Notes under the pieces: model-generated
What the model saw: only the letters and a program-made list of their open reading frames with translations
Database searches by the model: none
Told to the model about the DNA's origin: nothing
In this document: positions 9,100 through 15,018 of the stretch, piece after piece
Layout of the letters: each line of letters begins with the position of its first letter
Numbering within the stretch: position 1 is the stretch's first letter
Position numbers and translations under genes: made by a program
Assembly (NCBI GenBank): GCA_011316305.1
Contig: SAUG01000218.1
Coordinates: 1-15,018, forward strand
Length of the DNA: 15,018 nucleotides
Origin: Rusavskia elegans
Lineage: Eukaryota > Ascomycota > Lecanoromycetes > Teloschistales > Teloschistaceae
Direction: 5' to 3'

Positions 9100-9895
9100 A
9101 AAGGCCGGAATCTATAAAAGTAGAAATATTATTTTTATAAATAGCGAAGCTATAATTTTTTAGAATTTATTTAATATAAGTAGTTTAGTTTAACTAAATA
9201 GTATAGAGTTTCCGGTTCCTAATAATTTTTATACCGAAATAGAAATTAATAAAACCTAGATCTAATATTTAAAAATATTTATTTAGATATACTTTAATAT
9301 TATTAAAGTCCTAATAACTAGCGCTATATAGAAGGATACTATTAATATAAATACCGATAATAATTATACTATTATAAAAGATACTATAATCAGACTTTAA
9401 AGGTTTTAAACCGATAGTAATAAAGAATTTAGCGAAATAGCGGTACTAGATCTAAAGTAATTATTTAAGATTATAGAAGGTTTTCCGGAGCTTATATATT
9501 ATATTAGAGTTGCCGAAGCTAGTAGGATATTATACGTAGATAATTTTATTAATATAACTATAGAAGAAGGCCGTTTTAATATCTATTTAATCGAGCTCTA
9601 GGCTATAGATAGTAGCTATAGTAAAAATAGCTTGATATAATATTAGCTTAATAATAGAAGTAAAGGTTTTATTAAAATCGACGCCGGCTTTCTATTTAAA
9701 GCTATAAACGACCTAGCGAGCTTTAAAGTATATAATTTTATTATTAGCGTCCCTTTTAATCTTATATATCTATTTACCCCCTAGAAGATATTTTATAGAG
9801 GGTAGTAATACTATAGTATATAGTATCTATATATCGTTTAGTTCTAATAATACTAGTTCTTTTTCTATAGCTTTATACTATTTATCGGCGTAGGA
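9100..9895 (-). other. Reverse transcriptase domain (RVT_2 type) of element B pol
   Basis: This is the copia-type reverse transcriptase. The domain opens with S-Y-A-D-K-W and K-A-I-E-K-E-L (about 9890-9850), then L-P-S-I-K-Y and 'W-I-Y-K-I-K-R-D-A' (about 9770-9730), the counterpart of the conserved K-W-V-Y-K-I-K-R. Next come 'K-T-A-F-F-Y-S' (about 9565) and the L-K-Q-type stretch (about 9460). The catalytic box at 9338-9349 reads Y-I-N-S as it stands, where Y-V-D-D is expected. The first N is a RIP change of D. The second residue (AGT) cannot come from GAT by RIP, only from GGT or AGT. The C-terminal part continues with 'L-G-F-I-N-F-Y-F-G-I' and 'I-G-S-L-I-Y-A' (about 9035). Confidence 0.85.
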
Positions 9896-10379
9896 TAATC
9901 CTATAGCCTCTTTATATAACTAGGGTTTAAAAGGATCTAATATAATACCTTTTTTTATAGTATTAATAAATATATAGATATTTATAATAGGGTCCGGTAA
10001 GGAATAATTATAATTATCTAGTATCCGGAATTCGGGGTAATTATATAGAACTTTAACGAGGGATTAAATAGTATAGTTAGTCTATAGGTAAGATATAATA
10101 GTCTAAAAGCGGGGTAGTAACTTATTAGAATCTAATTCGGAATTATTAACTTCGGTAATATAAAGTCTAGCGGGTAGGTTAGCCGGTAAAGGAGTTTAAC
10201 TATAGATAAAAGGAGTCCGGTAAAGTATTAGGGGAGCTATTAGTTTAGATATTAAAGGAAGATTACTAGATTATAGTTATAACCCTCTAGGATTAGACCT
10301 TCTATTAATACGCTGCCGTTTCCGCAGGGGCTATTTATTTTCTAATTCCTTTAATTTCTATAGATCTAATAAATCTGGA

Positions 10380-11240
10380 TTTTAATCTATTTCTTCGAAT
10401 ACTACGAAAAAGGCGTAAATAACTTTATTCTAAAGATTTAATAGTTTATAGATAGTATTACTAAAGTAACCGATTAAAATATATTTATAGCTCCGATTAT
10501 AGAATTTTTAAATCTTTTTACTATATATTAGGTACGCTATAGAACCTAGAATATAGAGTCGGTTTAAATCTAGAGGTTTATTATATTCCTTTTTATATAG
10601 GGTTATACCTAATTTACTACTAGGTAACCGGAAGTATAGAAAAATAGTAGCTTTAATAAATAGCGGCTAATATTTTTTACTAAGGCTACTATAAACTAAT
10701 ATAGGGTAGACTTTATATATTAATATCTACCTAAAATATTCGGATATACTATTCTATTATAGATTATTAGATATAATAGGTTCTTACTGGATATCTTTAT
10801 TAGTAAAGTTTTTAGATATAATATAGTTTCTAAATTTATTATTACTATAAAAATATTTAATAATAAAGACGCCTTTTTTATTATAGGCGTAGAAGTAGTT
10901 CTAGTATTCTAGGATTTCGGAAGTATCTTTTAATTTAGTTATATAGATACTATACTTCTAGGTATTATTATTTAAAAAGATAAAAATATATTAGCTCCTA
11001 TTATATATAACTAGAATCTAATTTTTTTAAATAGAACCTAAATAATTAGCGTAAATAAAGTCTATAGAGCCGCTACCGAGATAGATATAGTTCCTATAAA
11101 GCTAATTATATTATTTACCTAGAATATAAATTTTATAGAAATTAGATTTAGATTTAGGGACTTTAAATAGATCGATTTTTATAGATATATTCGCTAATTT
11201 ATATAAGTTCTAGTTACTAAAGTATCTAAGCCGGGTATAC
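10380..11240 (-). other. Integrase of element B pol (HHCC, DDE core, copia C-terminal region)
   Basis: This enzyme inserts the cDNA into the host genome. The pre-integrase module begins at about 11237 with W-H-T-R-L-G-H and carries a Cys pair followed by G-K-Q-H (about 11130). The first catalytic Asp lies at 11045-11047 (H-A-D equivalent). An F-x-D-D-D-T block follows, and the second Asp lies in S-D-N at about 10835. The Glu sits in Q-Q-N-G-I-S-E at about 10739-10741, the standard P-Q-Q-N-G-x-x-E-R motif. The C-terminal part at 10620-10380 has 'L-G-S-I-A-Y' and 'I-L-I-G-Y', the usual R-V-F-G-C-x-A-Y and F-L-G-Y blocks of copia. All three acidic positions are accounted for once RIP is allowed for. 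Confidence 0.85.
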
Positions 11241-11479
11241 TAGATATTTTCTATTTCTACCGATATTTTAATATAGGCCTTTAAGGCTATATCGGGTATT
11301 AATAAAGATAAAGATAAAGATAGAAAAAAAGAGAAAAAAAAAATAGAAAAAGATTTTATAGAGCTATACTATATAGTATTAATATTTAATAGAAATAGAA
11401 CTTCGTATATATAGGTAATTAATATTAAATCCGGAATACTAAAACTAAAGCTAAAACTAGAACCTTTAATAATTATTTT

Positions 11480-11760
11480 AATATCTATCTTTTAAATTTA
11501 TAATATTAATAGTAGATTAGCGCCGGACCTAGAAGTATAAAAGATATTATAGAATTCTATAGGGCGGTATTTACTATTAATAAAATAATTAAATATAATA
11601 GTACTTTTAGTAATTAGTCGGAAGCTAATAGTATTTCTAATACCGGTTATAGGCTTATTCTAGATAGGTTTTATAGTAGATTTAATAAAGAAGTACTGCT
11701 CGAAAATAGTATAATAGTTATAGGTATAGTCGAATATCTTACTATTAGTAAAGTCTAGTT
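11480..11760 (-). other. Putative aspartic protease region of element B
   Basis: This segment lies between the lysine-rich Gag tail and the pre-integrase module, where copia elements encode the protease. In the polyprotein frame it reads L-D-F-T-D-S-K-I-F-D-H-T-C-N (about 11750-11709) and then a hydrophobic run, followed at about 11510 by 'S-G-A-N-L-L'. The pattern D-S-x-x-x-D-H-x-C-N matches the copia protease active-site region. However, the glycine of the D-S/T-G triad is replaced by AAG, which RIP cannot produce from GGN. The assignment rests on position, the Asp-Ser pair and the D-H-x-C-N context. Confidence 0.55.
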
Positions 11761-11829
11761 TATTTAATAAAGCCGATAAGGCTATAGGAATAAAAGTTAT
11801 AAAGCTAAAATTAGTAGGAGCCGGTACTA

Positions 11830-13123
11830 TTATAATAAAGTTTAGTAACTTTTTAGACTCGGTAGATTTATTTTTAGATTTATTATTTTTAGATTTATTA
11901 TCTTTACTATCTTTACTATCCTTTTTTTTACTATTTTTACTTTTATTACTATTACCTTTTTAGCGTTTACTACTACTATTCTTCTATTTATTTACTATTT
12001 AAGCCTTTTTTAATTTAGAATATAGACTATAGTAGGTATCTTTTATATAACTATTTCGGTTATAGTAGGAATAGTAGTCGACTTTAATAACTCGCTTATT
12101 CGGGTTATTTATAGATAGGAAGGCTTTAGTTCTAATAGTAATAGATTCGGGATTATTATATTAGCGATACTCCTTATTAATAGTAGTACTAATAGTTTTA
12201 TTTAAGGTAACTATTTTCTATTTTCGCTTATCTTTATTACCTATAATAATATTACTTTAGGTAAATAAGGTCTAGAAATAGTTAAAAGCGGCTTTAAAGC
12301 TACGAAGGAATTTTAAAATAAAAAGGCTTTCTAAAATAATTATATCTATAGCTAAAATTTTATTAATAAGTTTATAAAATTTAGCTATATAAACTTTTAT
12401 ATTTTTAAAAGAGCTATTATAATAGAAGATATCTAGCTAGGTATTAAGTTTTATAAACTTGCCGGTACTATAGACTCTATATTATATCTAGAGTTTATTT
12501 AGTATCTTTTTAGTATTTAATATAATATTTTTAATAAGATTTTTAGCGTTAGTACTATAGGTCGTCTTAATTACTATATAGGCGCGCTCTATACGTTCTT
12601 CCTTATAGTTAAAAGGAGCCGGGAGTAAGAATCCTTTAGTAGCGGCTCGGAGGTTATTAAAAATAAAGTAGGCTATAATAGCTTCTTCCTAATTTTTATA
12701 GTCCGAGCAGGTTTCGAGCTTCGGAACTATATTAATAGAATAGCTAGAGCCCTCTAGTTTAGCGTTATTTATTATTAATATTATAAGGGTAGATATATCG
12801 CTAAATTTAGTACTAGACTATAGAGTACCGTAAGGAGTAGCGTTATAGAGGGATAAATTCGAAGGAGAGCCTAGAAGCGAGTAACTAGGAGGTATAATAA
12901 CTTCGAGGCCGAATAGATTATTCGGGCTTAGAAGTATCGGAGGAGAGCCGAAGGTAGTAAAAAAATTAGAGTTATCTTCGGATATAATAGAGGGTAACTT
13001 CGATAGATAGTAATTAGAATCCGGGCGTAGGTAGCCCTAGATAGTAAAATCGATTTACTATTAATTATATAGAAGCCTATAGTCTCTAATAGAAAATTAG
13101 AAGTTATAGATAATTTAGTTTAT
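11830..13123 (-). other. Gag portion of element B polyprotein with CCHC zinc knuckle
   Basis: Gag forms the particle that packages the element RNA. The N-terminal part (13123-12790) is Ser/Pro/Asn-rich and coherent in the polyprotein frame. The conserved core begins at about 12760 with L-E-G-S-S and a D-Y-K-N-W-E-E-A-I helix (about 12690), typical of copia Gag. The CCHC knuckle is at 12032-12073 and reads C-S-Y-C-N-R-N-G-H-I-K-D-T-C after allowing for RIP. A Lys/Ser/Asp-rich tail with a repeated S-K-D pattern (11990-11840) follows, seen on the plus strand as a 'ttatctttagatttatt' low-complexity run. Element A has the same organisation at 6093-4840. Confidence 0.85.
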
Positions 13124-14021
13124 CTAGAGGTTATTAGATAGTCCCTAAAGGAAATATTATTTAAAACTATTAAGGTTATAAAGATTAGTATAAAACTTTA
13201 ATAATAATAATAATATAGAGGTAGATATAAGATTTAGAATAGGTTAGATAAAGTTTCGAAAGTTAAAACGATATAATAATAGTCTTTAGTTTTTAGGAAA
13301 CTTTAAGTTCTTATACTATTTAGGACTAGACGATATAGCTAGTAAAGCCGAAGGCTAGGCTCGATAGCTCTAATTCTAGAAGCAAGTAATAGTTAATTTA
13401 GAAATAGTAGAGGCTCGCTTAGACCGTTAGAAGGTTAGGAAAAAATATAATAGCTAGAAATATAGTTTACCAGCCCCCCTATTTTATAGAGATTCTAGCC
13501 TATACTAAATTAGCTAGATAGTTACTTCCTGTATTTATTTCCGATAGCTAATAGGAGCTCGGCTATCTAGATTATTTTAGAACGTACGCCGATAGCTAGC
13601 GTTAGCTAGGCGGTAGAATATAAGGCTAATAATTATAGAAGATTATATTTTAAAAGCCTAATTACCGTACCTAGTATAATATTTATAATATTCCTATAGT
13701 AACGTATCTATATATAGTAAGTTAGCGACTTATATTCTACCCGAAAATAAAAAGGTTAGTAGTTTAAACGGCTAGAGGAGTTATAAAGTAAAATAAAAAG
13801 GGTCTATTTAGCTATTTATAATTTCGGTAATTACCGGGGTATTTATAGATAGTATAACTATAGACTTCGTCGTTCGCTATATTAGATACTTTATACAGTT
13901 TAATATATCGAATTCGAAAAGGTAGGTAGAATAGAAGATTCGATAAATATTTAAAGGCGTTAAGTATAAAGATATAATACTCGCGAATAATAATAATAAC
14001 TATTATAAAATAACTCGGCTA
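13124..14021 (-). other. Leader of element B between primer binding site and gag
   Basis: These 0.9 kb lie between the primer binding site and the Gag start. The part at 13124-13607 has a counterpart in element A (6094-6564), and the part at 13608-14021 does not. The leader holds relatively GC-rich patches (13325-13345, 13560-13612) that kept CG and GC. I see no convincing reading frame. It probably held the packaging signal of the element, but that is inference from position. Confidence 0.5.
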
Positions 14022-14041
14022 GAACTTCCGGGTTTATAACC
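14022..14041 (-). promoter_or_regulatory. Primer binding site, resembles the half-tRNA-iMet type
   Basis: The minus strand reads ggttataaacccggaagttc, starting at the base next to the LTR terminus with no gap. The 5' part matches GGTTATGAGCCC, the complement of the anticodon-side end of initiator methionine tRNA, apart from one RIP-type change and one further mismatch. Drosophila copia primes in this way, from an internally cleaved tRNA-iMet fragment. The remaining bases (cggaagttc) could pair with the anticodon-stem to D-arm part of the tRNA, but I cannot verify that without the host tRNA. Element A lacks this site. Confidence 0.6.
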
Positions 14042-14217
14042 TATTAAAATTATATATATAGAATATTAAACTTAATTTATTAAGGTAGGCTTTCGCCTAG
14101 ATTAAGTATATAAAAAGGAGGTAGTAGGGCCTTAGCGCCGAAAGCTACTAGGCCTAATCGGTACTAGCGCCTTTAGTATTTTAGTATAGCTGTTATATAT
14201 AATACGTATTTCTAATA
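14042..14217 (-). repeat. 5' LTR of element B, truncated (176 of 222 bp)
   Basis: The first 176 bases are colinear with 6565-6740 with no indels. From 14218 the sequence diverges, while the other two LTRs continue together for 46 more bases. The missing part is the U3 start, so the right boundary of the element is broken and no target-site duplication can be found. The two LTRs of B differ mainly by C/T and G/A changes, as RIP would produce. Confidence 0.85.
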
Positions 14218-14640
14218 TATTATATAACTTATATTACTAGTTAAAGATAAAAAAAGAAATAATAACTACGAGGAATATTTATCTATAAAAATTTCTATTC
14301 TAAATTATTAGTAGAAATATATATTATATTATTAAATAAATTTAAAATAAAATTTTAAGGAATAATTATTTACGTTAATTAAACTAGGATATAGATTCTA
14401 CTATAATATATTCGGTACTAGTAAACTAATATTTATTTTATTTATTAAACTATTAGTTTACCGGGTACTAAAATCTAAATAAATTAAGTAAATAATAAAT
14501 TAAATTTTTTAAAATCTATTCTGTATTTTATTATAGTTATTAATAATATATATAGCGATAGTTTTCTTTTAGTATTTAATTTCGACTATTTTCTATAAAT
14601 TTACTAATTATATTTCTACTAATTATTATTAATAATTTCT
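14218..14640. other. AT-rich right flank, no gene recognised
   Basis: This flank follows the truncated LTR. It does not match the missing leader of element A, which would be expected here if B had inserted cleanly into A and no later rearrangement had occurred. It contains a short inverted repeat at 14414-14470, listed separately. It is depleted in CA and TG like the rest of the window. Confidence 0.5.
14414..14470. repeat. Short imperfect inverted repeat
   Basis: The left arm ggtactagtaaactaat (14414-14430) and the right arm attagtttaccgggtact (about 14453-14470) are reverse complements apart from a one-base gap and a few transitions. An AT-rich loop of about 22 bases separates them. It could be a hairpin, a remnant of a small terminal-inverted-repeat element, or two element ends brought together. 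The C and G in one arm against T and A in the other fit RIP acting unevenly on the two arms. Confidence 0.45.
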
Positions 14641-15018
14641 ATATCTAAATTATAAATATTTAGTCTATAGCTTTAAAGTTAATTTAGCGAACTAATAGAA
14701 AAATCTTCTATTATTCTATTTCTAATATAAATTCTAATAATACCGCGACCTATTATCTACTACTAATAATAACTTTAAAAAGAATAAGTATTAAATAATA
14801 GTAGAAAAAATTTAAAAATAAATTCCTATTATAGCTAGTAAAAGCTATAAAGAAAATCTAATTATCTATAATAGTAATATTTAAATATATCTACTATCTA
14901 GAAAAAGCTTTTAATAAACTAGCCGGATATATTTTAAAATATATAGATATTTAAAAAAGATATAATTATTAGTAATTTTAATATAATTAATATATTTTAA
15001 ATAGCTAATATAAACTTT
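14641..15018 (+). pseudogene. Possible degraded coding fragment running off the window end
   Basis: On the plus strand the frame starting near 14637 gives a moderately coherent polypeptide with Lys/Gln-rich stretches ('K-R-I-S-I-K' followed by three TAG/TAA codons at about 14793-14801, then 'K-K-F-K-N-K-F'). It then gives Y-L-E-K-A-F-N-K-L-A at about 14900-14929. All stops are of the kind RIP makes. I do not recognise the protein, and AT-rich sequence can mimic such a signal, so this is a weak call. It would be the edge of another repeat, continuing past 15018. Confidence 0.25.

Larger units (their letters stand above)
8360..13123 (-). pseudogene. Element B gag-pol polyprotein, single frame, ~1588 codons (RIP-inactivated)
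   Basis: This frame encoded the Ty1/copia polyprotein: Gag, aspartic protease, integrase, reverse transcriptase and RNase H. All the domains I recognise fall in the same frame: Gag core (12761), knuckle (12032), pre-integrase (11231), reverse transcriptase start (9890) and RNase H (8843). There is therefore no net indel over 4.8 kb. I chose 13123 as start because the ATA there (ATG-equivalent) opens a coherent Gag N-terminus, and the same codon is present in element A at 6093. A later ATA cluster at 12772-12784 is an alternative start. The stop is the TAA at 8360-8362, just after the conserved RNase H C-terminus. Dozens of internal TAA/TAG codons make it non-functional. The length fits copia polyproteins. 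Confidence 0.85.
6565..14217 (-). mobile_element. Ty1/copia LTR retrotransposon, element B (~7.65 kb, RIP-inactivated)
   Basis: The element is bounded by a complete LTR on the left (6565-6786) and a truncated LTR on the right (14042-14217), both in the same orientation. In transcription order it has the 5' LTR, a primer binding site, a leader of about 0.9 kb, one gag-pol frame, a 3' spacer of about 1.6 kb with an antisense frame, and the 3' LTR. Integrase precedes reverse transcriptase, which defines Ty1/copia (Pseudoviridae-type) as opposed to Ty3/gypsy order. It is long for a copia element because of the spacer and leader. It is nested in or recombined with element A, and the outer 46 bp of the 5' LTR are missing. 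Confidence 0.85.

Noticed and set aside
13320..14020. A gene in the less AT-rich leader of element B
   Set aside because: No frame on either strand stayed coherent after allowing for RIP changes, and half of the stretch is shared with the element A leader.
14022..14041. Part of a tRNA gene
   Set aside because: Only the anticodon-side complement is present, with no cloverleaf arms around it, and it abuts an LTR as a primer binding site does.
6565..14217. Ty3/gypsy assignment for element B
   Set aside because: Integrase motifs lie upstream of the reverse transcriptase in transcription order, the reverse transcriptase is of the RVT_2 type, and the integrase has the copia C-terminal blocks.
1..15018. 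Mitochondrial or apicomplexan-type AT-rich DNA
   Set aside because: Simple AT bias would not remove CA and TG while keeping AC, GT, GC and CG. The transposon content and the transition-only damage fit RIP.

Overview
The window reads as a transposon graveyard from a filamentous ascomycete (Pezizomycotina), saturated by repeat-induced point mutation (RIP). CA and TG are almost absent on both strands (I find only about thirty by eye in 15 kb), TA is hugely enriched, and AC, GT, GC and CG persist. This is the CpA-to-TpA footprint of RIP rather than general AT-richness. No intact gene is visible. Every protein below was read by allowing TAA/TAG to stand for CAA/CAG/TGG, ATA for ATG/ACA, TAT/TAC for CAT/TGT/TGC, and so on.

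Layout. 1-487: featureless AT-rich flank. 488-6564: element A, an old and heavily rearranged Ty1/copia LTR retrotransposon on the minus strand. It consists of a complete 222-bp LTR (488-709), a 63-bp LTR stump (708-770), an integrase block (771-1973), a protease/pre-integrase block (3228-3667), and a gag plus partial leader block (4807-6564). Two copies of a roughly 1.1-1.25 kb repeat-bearing insertion (1974-3227 and 3668-4806), in opposite orientations, interrupt it. 6565-14217: element B, a younger copy of the same family on the same strand. It has a complete 222-bp LTR at 6565-6786 (its 3' LTR), a 3' spacer carrying a long antisense (+) reading frame (about 7060-8373), a single gag-pol frame (13123 down to 8360), a leader, a tRNA-fragment primer binding site (14022-14041), and a 5' LTR cut off at 14217. 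14218-15018: AT-rich flank with a short inverted repeat and a weak degraded coding signal.

How the parts relate. In element B the order leader, Gag with CCHC knuckle, protease, HHCC/DDE integrase, RVT_2 reverse transcriptase, RNase H identifies Ty1/copia. All domains lie in one frame with no net indel over about 4.8 kb, so the element was inactivated by point transitions alone. The left LTR of B abuts element A leader sequence exactly at the LTR terminus, which suggests B inserted into A. Element A is more AT-rich and carries the extra insertions and deletions, consistent with greater age.

Most worth following up: the antisense frame in the 3' spacer of B, which converges tail-to-tail on gag-pol and fits no family I recognise; and the pair of inverted, tandem-repeat-bearing insertions in A, which place homologous arms of about 1 kb around a 440-bp spacer.
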